DNA of 64,000 nt from Globisporangium splendens (taxonomy: Eukaryota > Oomycota > Peronosporomycetes > Pythiales > Pythiaceae): contig VFIW01000042.1 in NCBI GenBank assembly GCA_006386115.1, positions 62,001 to 126,000 on the forward strand, in the 5' to 3' direction. This document shows positions 1-10,662 of the stretch, piece after piece; within the stretch, counting starts at the first letter, position 1, and every line of letters begins with the position of its first letter. The notes under the pieces were generated by a model, which saw nothing but the letters and a program-made list of their open reading frames with translations, was not told where the DNA came from and ran no database searches. Both the position numbers and the translations under genes were made by a program.

Positions 1-1
1 T

Positions 2-559
2 GACTATGTGCTGGTGCACATCCGCGCGGGTGGTAGCAAGCGCGTCGGTCTTCGTGCCAGCGCCTCGGAGATGGATCCACAGACCAATGTGTCGGCGCCA
101 TCGTCGCCGGGTGCTCCTGTGTGCGAGGACACTAGCGACGACGTCAAGCGTCCAGTGTCGCCGCCATTGGCGTCGGTGTCGAGCTACAACAGCCAAGCGG
201 CGTCGACGTCCCCACACAACAAGAAGCTCTTGCACGCCGACTTCTCGGCGTCGACGCACCACAACGTTGGCAAGTCGCCCAGCTTTGGCAAGTTTATGAT
301 GCCTCGAAGCCCACCGCAGATGCACCAGCAGCCGTCCCACTCAGCTGCGATGATGCGCCACCCAATGATGACGACGTCGCCGACCTTGCCGACTGTGGCT
401 GCGCCAACGTTCGACGTGTCCAAGTTCAACAATGCGCGCCAGGTGATGCGCGACATGATCCTGCAGTCGTGCAGCTCGCGCGACGAGATGGCCAAGTACG
501 TGCACTGCCTGCAAGAAGAACTCGCTGCGCTGCAGCGCCAGACCAGCAGCTCCAATTAG
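2..559 (+). CDS. 3' end of an unrecognised Ser/Pro/Met-rich protein
   Basis: The frame is already open at the window edge, so this is a partial gene whose start lies upstream. About 185 residues are visible. The first 25 or so look folded; they are followed by a long Ser/Pro/Gln/Met/His-rich disordered stretch. The last 45 residues form a predicted amphipathic helix that starts near KFNNARQVMRDM and includes DEMAKYVHCLQEELAALQ, a short coiled-coil-like end. The TAG stop is at 557-559. I do not recognise the family. The helical tail suggests protein-protein interaction, but no function can be assigned. The 120 bp that follow hold AT-rich sequence and the 5' leader of the next gene. Confidence 0.6.
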   Translation, partial: DYVLVHIRAGGSKRVGLRASASEMDPQTNVSAPSSPGAPVCEDTSDDVKRPVSPPLASVSSYNSQAASTSPHNKKLLHADFSASTHHNVGKSPSFGKFMMPRSPPQMHQQPSHSAAMMRHPMMTTSPTLPTVAAPTFDVSKFNNARQVMRDMILQSCSSRDEMAKYVHCLQEELAALQRQTSSSN

Positions 560-681
560 AATAGAGAAAGCTACCCTAAGACCTTATGAATGAGATTATT
601 TTATTATTACGTCTATCATTTTTGAGCTGCTCAATGTGTCAAGATGGCTACACTTTGTAGAGTTGCTTCAGCTCAGACACG

Positions 682-1403
682 ATGGCGACGTCAAAGGAGA
701 CGAAGGAGTCGTTGTTGGTCTCGCAATGCGTGGCGAAGCGCGCGCGGCAGTTGGAGCGTCTGCAGTTCATGTTCGAGACCACCGTGCGCAAGTTTGTTTG
801 CGCCATTCCATCACATAGCGGCAAGAGCGCGTTGTCGTACTCACAGAAGGCGGTAGTTGACACGCAAAGCGCCTACCTGACGATGCTTTTCCGCTTTCTC
901 CAGCAAGAAGAGCGCACGTGCACGCCGCAGCTGTTTAATACGGCACTGCCGCTTGAGGTACCATGGTGCTACTGCAAAATCAACCAACTGGGAGATATTC
1001 TTCTGACACGTTGCTGCAGGACTACGAAGGCATGATGCCTCGACTGCTGGAGCTGCAGGACGAAGAAGAGCACGTGAGTCAGCGCACAGAGCTCCATTGG
1101 CAGGTTCTGAGGCGCAACGTACACGCGGACTTCAAAGTCCAGGAGCTTCTCACCAAATGCGAGCACAAGTGGCTCGCCCCAGTCTACGGAACTGCGTACC
1201 TGCAGCCGACGATTTCCAAGATCCAGGAGCACCATGATGACAAAACCCCGCTCAAAGATGCATCTAATGGCTTTGGCGACGACGGAGAGGAGCTACGACC
1301 TTCACAAAATGTGTTCACTCCTGCTTCGTTCTGCATGCGTCCTGTGGCCGTGGTCAACCACCGACTCTCCTGGGCTCCGCTCACGGCCAAGATCTACAAA
1401 TGA
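682..1403 (+). CDS. hypothetical protein, two exons
   Basis: Exon 1 is 682-957 and exon 2 is 1020-1403. A 62-bp intron (GTACCA..CTGCAG, 958-1019) joins GAG to GAC in phase 0, giving about 219 residues. The start ATG follows an in-frame-stop-free short leader and is the first methionine of the exon. The N-terminal half is helical and basic, with a cluster of leucines and arginines (KRARQLERLQFMF). The second half begins with an acidic helix (MPRLLELQDEEEH) and ends in a Pro/Phe-rich tail. There is no signal peptide or membrane segment. I do not recognise the family. It is read in the same direction as the partial gene upstream and converges on the receptor gene downstream. Confidence 0.65.
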
Positions 1404-1550
1404 TATTGTGAATAAAGTATGCATTCCATTGCTTCACGAGTTCCCTCTTGACTTTTGTGCACCTTGTCGCTGATTTTGAACGTAATTTACATGACACAAG
1501 CGCTGCAATTTGGAGCGTGCATCAAACATCTACACGTGCACTCGCACTGC

Positions 1551-4313
1551 TTACCCTTCGCATTCGCCACCTTCTTGGTGCGTTGGCGCTGCCTTTTCTT
1601 TTTGATTTTCATCTTCTTCATGGAAACCGCCAATCTTCTCCGATGAATACCGGCGTCCACGGTGCACAAGCTTGCGCAGTGCGTACTGCACCTCGACGCC
1701 CGAGGGTCTGTCATCGGGTGCAAAACTGAGGCACCGCTGAATAATTTCCTGGATCGGCACGGGACAATCCGAGGCAATGGACGGGCGGATGCACCCGGCA
1801 CAGACGAGGGTCGCGATCTGGTCTCTCTCCATCTCGTCGATGCCCGTCGAGTATGGCAACTCGCAAGTATCGAGTTCCGTCAGCAGCACGCCAAACGAGT
1901 ACATGTCGGTCTGTTCGTTGTAGTCTCGCTCCCCACGAAGCACTTCAGGTGCAAGCCACGCCAACGAATTTTCACTTGGACAGTAGGTCGATCCAGCAGT
2001 CGACGTTGGACTCGATGCTGCCCATGGCTCTGCAGATCGTGCCGACGACAAGAAAGTACCATTGAGATCGCTGCGACCGATACCGAAAGCGCAAAGCTTG
2101 GCTGTGAAATCTTCAGTCAGCAACACTTTCTTCGCGCGAACATTCCGGAAATACACACGCGACGCCAACGAATGCAGGTACACGAGCGCGTCGATCACGT
2201 CGAGAGCGATCTCAGCCTTGGTCTTGGGCAACGATTCGCTTTGGAGCCACTGGAACGTGTGGCGATTCTCTCGCTTCGTTGCTAGCATACTCTCGAGATC
2301 GCCATTCGGCAAATACTCGGTCACGACACCAGGAACTACATTGTTGAGGTGGTAAAAGCCGAAAAACGTCGCGATGTTCCGGTGGCTGATCGTGAAGCTT
2401 CGGTAAACATCGCTCATGAACTGTTTCTGCTTTTCAGAGTCGGGGAGCGCCAAGTTTGGCGCTAACTGCTTGGCGAGACCAACCGTCTCCTTACCGTTTG
2501 AGGTGAACTTTGCCATGTAGACGTGGGTCAACGAACCTGCCGAGACCAGTCGACCGAACTTGAGATCGTCTTCTGCGATGCGGTACTTTTCCACAGCAAG
2601 TGAACCGGACACAGCATCAAGTGCCACTTCGTCTGAGACACTACACATTGATGACGACTGCTTCTTCAGTGACGATCCTGACTTCTCTTTCGGTTCGTGC
2701 TTTACGCCAGAGAGAACGCGCAAAAATGGTGTCAGAAAACCACGAGGAGAGCTCGACTGTAGACGCGGGAGCGTCCTGTACGGTGGGCCGATGATAGCAG
2801 CATTCGCGATGATGCTTGTGAGTGCATGCTGGTTTCGACTGAGTAGAAACTCTGGAGGTGGCGTCAATCCGCTCGCATCGAGGTACTCGTCGATCCGGTC
2901 CGCTGCCTGTTTCTCCCTGCGCTTACGATGCATTTTCAACGCAATGAACACTGCGGCAAAGGCGAATGCCACTCCAAGCACGACGTAGAAAGCATTCAGA
3001 GCGATAGTGGTTGTCGACGATGACGATGATGACCCGACCGATGCATGCACTTCTGTGTCTGGCGCGGCTGCTAGATCCGCGTATTTCTTCTGATTGAATA
3101 CTGCATCCGGGATGACGCAGACGCGATGACTCTGGACTGTCGCGAGCGTTGCTTGTGAATCCGCACATGGAGTCTGAGTATTAAGAACAGGAAGAACCTT
3201 TGCCTTCTGGAGCACTGGAACATCGCTCTCTCGGATCTCGATGAACTGGAGTGGATTCCCCGTTAGATCTCTGAATCATAACACGAAACAACACATGCTT
3301 CGTGAGTCCAAGGAATCAGCAAGTACTGCAAGAGTTAAACACGCACTTGCGTACAATGTTCTGAGGTTTGCTGGGAACTCGGTCAGCTCAATGCGCTCGA
3401 TAGCGTTGTTTGCTAAAGACCTGGCAGCAACAACAATGACATAGCAGAAAAATCCATACTACCATTCATGAGACTCAATATCCAACAAACTGTTGCAGCT
3501 AAAGCAAGCATACAGATGCTCAAGAGTGCTCGGGAAGGATGCGTTGACGAGACCCTGGAACGCGTTGTTGGAGAGCGACCTGTCCATTCAAAAAGCACGT
3601 CAGTCTTCGCGCTCACTAGCAGCACAACGACAGCGCTTCATGATGTGCTGAACTTACAGAGCAGACAGTGAATCTGGGAGCGATTCTTTCTGGATGTTCT
3701 TGAGCTTGTTCCAGCTCAAATCTCTGTACACAGAACGCTTGTGTGAGCAATTCTGCTTCCACCATGCAAGGCTATGTGAGATTGGATACAAGACCTACAG
3801 GGTGAAGTTAGCGACGCCTTGAGGGAACTGGAACCCTCCGAGTTGTGTGAGGTTACACGCGCTAAAGACACTACAGCAGACACGCACGAAACTGCATGAG
3901 TTCACACGGAGCAAACGAACCATGGCAGCAAGTCATTGCACGCGAGAAAACGGACAGGTGAATGGGGCTTGAGGTCGCTGAGGAAAGCGCAGCCGACTGA
4001 ATGGGGTTTGACGACAAGTTCCTGCGCGTCAAACCACAATGAATCAGTCTGCCATTGACACAGGGAAGCGTGCGAATGCGAGCACTTACACGATGGTGGC
4101 TGGGAACAACGCTTCGTGGTGATAATGGACAATCCCAAGATCCTGCGCGTTGAGGTACACATCTCCACCATTGGCAGTGGACAATTCGATGGCCGTGACG
4201 GCACAGTCCGGCGCGAACCGGATCGCTGTTTTCGCCGACGCAGATGCCGTTAGGATCACCTCAGAGGGACACAGCGCCGTTGTCGCCGCATTGGATTCCT
4301 GCGCTGTTACCAT
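1551..4313 (-). CDS. LRR receptor-like TKL protein with degenerate (pseudo)kinase domain
   Basis: The large 3' exon (1551 to about 3260) encodes a juxtamembrane region, one transmembrane helix (AFYVVLGVAFAFAAVFIAL), a linker, and a TKL-type kinase fold. Upstream, short exons each hold about one leucine-rich repeat. Examples are DLTGNPLQFIEI (near 3250), SLANNAIERIELTEFPANLR (near 3380), SLSNNAFQGLV (near 3560), DLSWNKLKNIQ (near 3710) and NLTQLGGFQFPQGVANFTL (near 3810). The first clear exon is 4086-4313. The catalytic motifs are broken: HRD reads FRN, the loop Asn is Lys, DFG reads AFG, and the glycine loop lacks its glycines. It probably acts at the plasma membrane as a receptor or scaffold without phosphotransfer. 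The 5' end is uncertain: no signal peptide is seen at the MVTAQ start, and an acceptor-like CACAG at about 4364 suggests a missing first exon. Confidence 0.75.
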
Positions 4314-4389
4314 GACAGCTCTCTTGTAGGCTTCTTCTCGGTCTGTTCTCGGCGGTGGCGACTGTGTCAGAATCAATCAATCGTCGGGC

Positions 4390-5362
4390 AGGCGATTGAG
4401 ACAGAGCGGCAGACAAAAACGAGGGAGGAGAGAGAACAAAGAGCGCGGCTATTCAGGAGGAGACAAAGCAGATCACACCCGACTCCACTGGCAGCGGGTC
4501 AGGGTTGGAGCACATGCATGTGCACCAAGCGCTCTGAACTATTCTAGTCAGTCAGCGCGGGTGTCGCACTTACGCCATTCTTTAGCGTCTGCCATCTGGG
4601 ACGGGCGAGGAAGAATACTGGAACACGCGCGCCAAGAGACTGCGAGTTTCAGTGCCAGATGGCACAATCAATTTTTCTCTACACGTCATATCGGATACTG
4701 GGATCCGATCAAAGAGCATCTTGACACGCATCGACGCGAAAAACACACATGTGCAGAAGGGCGCCACCACGAGTCAGCGACAGCACGTTAAAGGTGGAGT
4801 GTATTGATACCATGACGATCGGTCAAAACTGAGCTTTTCGTCAGGACCGTCTGCAATCCATCAGGATCAGGAATCGACAGGCTCAGCGCATGCATTGGCA
4901 TCACAGGAAGCCGGTTGCAGAGACTGTAGATGTATAAGATATATAGATAGGCACACTCACCTTGAAGACACAGCATTGGAGAGGGGAGACGAACCAAAAT
5001 GCCTTCAACATGGCACACCGCGGATCTTGAGGAAAAATTCTCGCGTTCTGACGCGGCCATGGCGTGCCAATCCATCCCCATGCTAGTAATACAGAGCTTG
5101 TCCTCAGCATATACCAAATCGAGAACGGCATATTCGGTGAGCTTGATCAACAGTAGCATCTTTGGAGCGTGCTTGCAGAGTGCTGCGGTTGGTAGACTTG
5201 GTGCACCACGCAAGAAGACTTGTAGCATATATTTATGCATCATGAATCTCACACTGTCCCTGCAGGCAAATACTGGATGCTGCTTATGCAGCAACACGAA
5301 TAGGAGGAAGCATACCTTCAATCCCATTCTTCTCCGTGCACTATCAAACAATACGGCACACA
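4390..5362. other. gap without a supported gene
   Basis: A minus-strand open frame (4788-5327) begins with a hydrophobic, signal-peptide-like stretch (MGLKVCFLLFVLLH) and contains splice-like GTATGC and GTGAGT sites. Its codon pattern and downstream sequence do not resolve into a recognisable protein. It could hold the missing first exon of the receptor gene below 4313, a small secreted protein, or nothing. The plus strand carries a purine-rich tract near 4400-4460. Confidence 0.3.
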
Positions 5363-7998
5363 CTAGTCCTCGGGGTTGCTGTTCTCTGCATTGTTGCTGT
5401 ATCCGTATTCAGCATTGTTGCGGTACTGGCTGGCATCATTGTGTCTGGCAGTTTGCATCTGAATCCATTCTTGCTGAATTCGCTGCTTCTCTTTCTCAAG
5501 TTGCTCTTGGTCGCGACGATATTCTTGTACTTGCATTTGTACATTTTCAGCTCATCCTCCATCTGCTTCATTCGGTTTTTCTTGGCTTTCAACGTTTCCT
5601 TGTAGACAGCCAACTGCTCTGCCACTTCAGCACCAGGTTGTCGTGCAAGGATAGTTTTCAACTCGACGTATAGCTTTTCCTTTTCCAAGATGAGAAGATC
5701 CTTGATTGTGGTTTCTTCGTACTTCTTGATCAATTTCTTCTGAAGAGCTTGCAACTTTCGAATCGTCTCGAAACGCTTCGGATCACTACCCTCGAGCTTG
5801 CGTCAGCGGTGGACATTCAAAGGATGGTCCAGCTCGTCCGAAAGCGCTCGAATTTTAGTCTTCTCCTGCAACAACTCTTTCTCAAGCCGAAACAGCTCAT
5901 GCTTGAGAGAGTGCTCATGCTGCAGCTGGTTGTTGCTTGCTTCCTTTTCAAAGGTTAGACTGTGAATACGCTCCTGTAGCTGCAAGATCTCCTTCTGCTT
6001 CTCTTGGAACTGGTGATGGCCTTTTGACAATGTTGAGCGCTGAATTTTTGTCTTCTCGTACAAGACGTGAAGCTCTTCGTTGCGTTGAATAAGTTGATGT
6101 CTCAAGGTATCTCGGTCGTGCACCACGCAGCCATACTCTTTCATCTGCCGCTGCTTCTCCTCGTCAGCTTCTTGAATAATCTTTGCTAGCTTGGTGATCT
6201 CTAGCTCTTGATTCAAGATGATTTGCTCAGAGGACTGGGTTTGCTTTCGAATCCGAAGCGACTCGTTCTTCAAGATCTCTTTTTCTTTGTCAACCTTGTG
6301 ATGATCAAAGTGCTCTTTCACAAGCGCGTGGTCTTTCGACGTAATTTCTTCCTTTAGCTGCTCGATCTGATGATTCATAATTTTGAACTTCTTCTTCATA
6401 TCTCCAATCTCTTCCTGGCTCTCAATCAACTGCTTGCTGTAGAGATTTCGATCCGTTCGAACGGCTTCATACAAGTTCTGCTGTTGTTTCAGGCGACTTT
6501 CACTTTCCACTATCTTCTGCTGCAGCGAAACGACTTGAAGATCCTAAAGTTTCGCTTCTTCTAGAGAAGTCATGAATTTCTGTGTTGCTTGGGCTGCTTC
6601 TCTCTCGTGCTTCTCACGATCGCCAACCAGCTGCTGAATCTGTCCTCGCTGCTTCTTCACTTGGCTCTTTAACCCGTTGATTTCATTGTGGAGGTTTTTC
6701 ATTGTGTTCTCTTTGATCTTCATCAAGTCGAAGGTTGTTTGAGTGCGGTCATTGACCTTGACGAGCATTTTGTTGAGCACTTCACGCTCACGAAGCATTT
6801 CGTCCAGCTTCTTTTTCAGCAGCTCGCTCTGCCTCTTTTCTGCTTCCATCGCTCCGTTCATCAGATCTTCAAGCTCCAACTTGATTTTCTCCCTCTCTCC
6901 ATCACATTCAGAGCGCTTGCCATCAATATCCAGCAGTTGCTCTTTGGCGATTTCAATCAGTTTCTCGATTTCCGTTGCGTCACGAGTGATTGTCTGGAGT
7001 TGGTTCTCTTTGGCGTTGAGTTCCTGCTCGACGTGCAGGTTCTCTTTGTGAAGCTCAACGTTTTTCTGCCATTGCGCTTGCATTGCCTCGGTCAATGAAT
7101 GGGTGGTACGAAAAAGCGCGTCGTATTGCTTCAGGTATTTTTCCATCTTTTGCTTGGATTCGCGCATCAAGTGTTCTTTCTTGCGCATATTTTCTTCATT
7201 CTCCTTCTTTAGGGCTTCTTTTGCAGCCACGTCGAACTGAAGATGCTCCAGTGTCTGCTTATGGACTTTCAGCTCTTTCTCGAGAGCGTTTTTGCGTCGT
7301 ATCTCTTTCTCCGTAAGTTGTTGCTTCTCATGGATCAGTAAGCTCACTTTGGCTTGGTTTTCTTCCAGCTGTGCATTCTTGGGCTCTTCATCTTGAAGTA
7401 GAGCATACAAGTTCGAAGTTTCTCGGCGAAGATCTTGTAACGCCGTCGACTTTGCTTCTACATCCCGTGCGCACTCTGCTCGTTGTCGTTTCATGCTCGC
7501 AATGTGCAGCTCCTGCTCTTCATTGAGGATAATTTCTCCATTCGCATTATTCCCGAGCATCGACAGTTTCGGCAGTTCTTCTTGCAAGAGCGCCAAGTTT
7601 CCTCTCAGATCGTTCAGCTTCTGCTGCTCGTCGGCTTCCATTTGGTGCGACGCGGCGATCTGTTGCCGCACAGCGTCGAGCTCCAACTTGGTTTTCTTTT
7701 TCTGCACCATGGCTTCATTTTCCTCTTCTTGGTCTCGCAGCATCGCTTCGTGGCTGGTGTGGATCTCGTTCAGAATCTCTTTCGTGCGGTGCAGGAGGCG
7801 CTGTTCGCTCTCCTGGGACTTGGTGAACGCCGTGAGTAGTCTCTCGAGCTCAGCCTTGTACAGCGAGATGGAGTCGGGCATATGCGCCAGCACACCCTGC
7901 ATCTCGCCAATGAGGCTCATGCTCGCAGCGGCCGCCGCCACATCCGCGTCCGTCGGCACTGCGCCCATGTCCGTGTTTGCGCGCAATAACCCCGCCAT
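5363..7998 (-). pseudogene. CFAP58: CFAP58 (CCDC147) flagellar coiled-coil protein, disrupted
   Basis: CFAP58 is a long coiled-coil protein of ciliary and flagellar axonemes. Recognition rests on family signatures: LKQQQNLYEAVRTDRNLYSK, KIMNHQIEQLKEEI, EKEKLYVELK followed by ILARQPG, and LNVHR.RKLEGSDP. The coding frame runs from ATG 7998 as a nearly continuous coiled coil of about 880 codons, the usual size. It is broken three times. A TAG lies at 6544-6546. A TGA lies at 5803-5805, exactly where the family has the Trp of HRWRKLE. A one-base loss near 5535 follows ELKMYK, after which the expected C-terminus (MQVQEYRRDQEQLEKEKQ) continues in another frame to a stop at 5363-5365. No intron boundaries explain the stops, because the frame continues unchanged across each. 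Either the gene is decaying or the assembly has several errors here. Confidence 0.8.
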
Positions 7999-8119
7999 CT
8001 GGGCTCTTGTCGGCAGATTGGGAGAATGCGGGGGAGGAATGTGCGGAATTGCCAGTGAGGAAACCGTTTCAATGCGGCAGTTGAAGTTGACAATCACTCT
8101 GCGTCGATCCTAAATCCAA

Positions 8120-8502
8120 GTGGACCACACCATCTTGTCAAGGATGCACATCCACAAATTTATGAAAAAGGAAGCAGACCGAGGTTTTTCGCTTTTTACT
8201 TTTCAAAAGAAAAAGAAAAAGAAAAGTGGCGCCACCGAGGTTTTTTTGCATCTTTTTCCGATATGTGTGCTCCTCCTCCACTCCCCCTCGCTCCGCGCTT
8301 CTCCCCCTATAGTAGCGCAGTGTTTGGTGGGGGACGCGGCTGCTTCCAGCATACGGCGAGTAGAAAAGAGCGGCGCAAGCAGCAGAAGCAGCAGACAGAG
8401 GAAGCGATTGACGCAATTGAGAGAACAGAGGGGGTCGCGGTAGCAGGGAGAGAGAAGCAGGAAGCGAGCGGTACATTGCAGCAACAGGGAGCATCGACCG
8501 CC
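8120..8502. promoter_or_regulatory. divergent upstream region between CFAP58 and the next gene
   Basis: The two genes are transcribed away from each other across about 500 bp. The region holds an A-rich tract (8205-8227), a C/T-rich block (8265-8310) and CAG-rich sequence (8365-8400). An open frame in phase with the next gene extends back to an ATG at 8263. The ATG at 8503 has the better context (GACCGCCATGAG), so I treat 8263-8502 as probable leader. Confidence 0.3.
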
Positions 8503-10116
8503 ATGAGTCGAGAGGAGCGCAAGATGGCGCAGATCATCGCCAGCATCGAGCGCATGGAGCAGCGGAAGTCGTCAGTCCGCGCCGATTCGAACGGCGAAAG
8601 CGACGGGAACACCAGCAGCAGCGCGGTGTCTTCCGGCTCGCGCGTGCTCCCCATTCAGCGCATGAACAGCACGGAGATCCACGCACAGGTCCAGAAATCC
8701 ACGCGGCTCGGCGCCAAGGGAAAGAAACTGAAACCGCTGTCGACATCCCATGGTGGCGTCAAAGTCAAGTCGAGTAAGAAAGCAAAGACTCTGCAGGAGC
8801 TGATTGTGCGGAAGAGTGAGGTCGTGGAGTGTAAGCTGACGCCCAAGAAGCGGTGGATCTTGGCGTGGAACGAGCAGTTGTCGACCGCGGAGAAAACGAA
8901 CAAGATCGAGAGCAAAGTGAGCAGCGAACTGGAGCAAGAGCCACCTCGCGAGAAAATCAGCTTGGAGCAGGTACTAAACGCGCCAGAGCAAGTCGAACAA
9001 AAGGTTTCCAAAGAGCCAAAATGCACCCGTCCAGCGATCATTGACGAACCTGTGAAGGAAGAAGGAGAAGACGGTGAGATCGAGGATGAAGAAGGAGCGG
9101 TCACAACAATGACCGAGTCGGAGGGGATTTCCCTCTTGCTGTCTCCATCCGCTGATGGGCAAAAGGAATCCTCTATTTCTCCAGTAGCAGCGATGAAGGA
9201 GACGTTGAAGGACATTCCGGTTTCTCGCGTTGCAGTGGACAAGAAAGAAGTACAGAAAGGTAATGCGACCAAGGTGAAGGATCCAGAAAAGATTTCATCT
9301 CCGGTGATGCCGTCCGAACCAAATAGGCAACGGGAGCTCTCTTCTGTCGCAGTCAGCAGCGATTCCGACGATTCAAAGAAGTCTGCAGCAAAGAAGCTGG
9401 CAAGCACAACTTCAGCAAATTCGAGTGCCGGTCTGCGCGTGAAGACGCCTCAAGTCACCGAGTCCTCTCACTTATCCCCACCTTTGGACCGCAACAGTCC
9501 AGCCCCGGCTGCATCAATCAGCCCCTCCTCCAAGACAAAAGAAGCTGAATCAGCCAACGCAGAAGCTTCGTTGCCGTCAACAGAGAAGACGCCACTTTCA
9601 GGTGCTTCACCAAAAAAAGATGAAGTAAAAACCAACTCAATCCCGTCTATCACACGGAAAGACAGTACAGAAAGCCTCAACAGCCGACGAGACGAGACTC
9701 GTAGCAGAAAACGAAGCCTAGAGCGAAAAGAATCGGAGCCGCTGACAGAAGAAGAGAAGCGTCGAGCGGAGCGACGGAGAAATCGGAAATCCAACTGGGA
9801 TGTCGGCGACCCACGTTTGGGTTCTCGTAACGCTGACAAGCATGCTGGTCGCTCTCCGTCCAGCGATGGCAATCACCCGAGCAGCAGATTCCCGTCCGGT
9901 CGTCCAGCCTGGAGACACAGCAACAGCATGGATGCGACCTACATGAACAGTAGCAAGCCCAGCTTCCAGAACGGGAGCTCGCACCGCGCCAGTTTCAGTG
10001 GCGGATCCTCGTCATCCCGCCGAGGCTTTTATTCGTCCAACTCGCTTCCTCTGGATCGATCTCGGTCTGCAGGGCGACCGGCGTCCAGATACCATTACAA
10101 CAATAGCTACAGATAG
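8503..10116 (+). CDS. Ser/Lys/Glu-rich, probably nuclear, disordered protein
   Basis: This is a single open frame of 537 residues from ATG 8503; an in-frame ATG at 8263 would add 80 low-complexity residues. The N-terminus, SREERKMAQIIASIERMEQR, resembles the segment that follows the SET domain in KMT2E/SETD5-type proteins. There is no SET domain here, nor a PHD finger. A second short conserved-looking block is LTPKKRWILAWNEQL. The rest is disordered: acidic runs, many Ser/Thr-Pro sites, a basic stretch EEKRRAERRRNRKSNWD near residue 430, and a Ser/Arg/Gly/Tyr tail that could bind RNA. This composition fits a chromatin or RNA-processing cofactor, but that is inference. No membrane segment or signal peptide is present. 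Confidence 0.65.
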   Translation: MSREERKMAQIIASIERMEQRKSSVRADSNGESDGNTSSSAVSSGSRVLPIQRMNSTEIHAQVQKSTRLGAKGKKLKPLSTSHGGVKVKSSKKAKTLQELIVRKSEVVECKLTPKKRWILAWNEQLSTAEKTNKIESKVSSELEQEPPREKISLEQVLNAPEQVEQKVSKEPKCTRPAIIDEPVKEEGEDGEIEDEEGAVTTMTESEGISLLLSPSADGQKESSISPVAAMKETLKDIPVSRVAVDKKEVQKGNATKVKDPEKISSPVMPSEPNRQRELSSVAVSSDSDDSKKSAAKKLASTTSANSSAGLRVKTPQVTESSHLSPPLDRNSPAPAASISPSSKTKEAESANAEASLPSTEKTPLSGASPKKDEVKTNSIPSITRKDSTESLNSRRDETRSRKRSLERKESEPLTEEEKRRAERRRNRKSNWDVGDPRLGSRNADKHAGRSPSSDGNHPSSRFPSGRPAWRHSNSMDATYMNSSKPSFQNGSSHRASFSGGSSSSRRGFYSSNSLPLDRSRSAGRPASRYHYNNSYR

Positions 10117-10662
10117 TTGTGTGGAAGGTTTCCGATGTCAACGCATCCAGTCAGGTATGGAAGAAGCATTCGTCTTTTCATTAATCCAGCAGCAGAGCAA
10201 GCAAGAGCAAGCATCACTACCGCACCCAGCGGCAGTAGTAGTCCCCGTCCCAACCAGTGTGTCTAGTCTGAAGAATCAGAAGAAGGCAGCGCGTGTACCG
10301 TCGTCCGAGTGTGTAGAGTAAGTATTTGGCCACCCCTCCATCTATCCAGCAAGAAAACGAGAAGAAGTACAAAAAGAAAACCAGAGACACCTCAACACAG
10401 TCGAATGAGTGAGTGGTTTCGTTGTTGAAGCGAGGATCTCGTCCCGCATGCAGATCCAAATCTCCATGTGTGGTGAGTTTAAAATGGTAGGTATCGCCAC
10501 TGCACCTCTCTCTTTTCATGGTCATCATTGGCGTGACACGCAACTCTCTTTGAAGAAAAGTAATCCGTAAATAATGTGGGCCACGCCATCTGACACTGTT
10601 CTTATGTGGTCCACTCATCGACCCAAATTGTTCTTTTTGCCACACACACACACTTGACCAAC

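Noticed and set aside
4788..5327. Small secreted protein starting MGLKVCFLLF
   Set aside because: The signal-like start is suggestive, but internal splice signals conflict, the remaining sequence is not protein-like throughout, and no effector motif such as RXLR is present.
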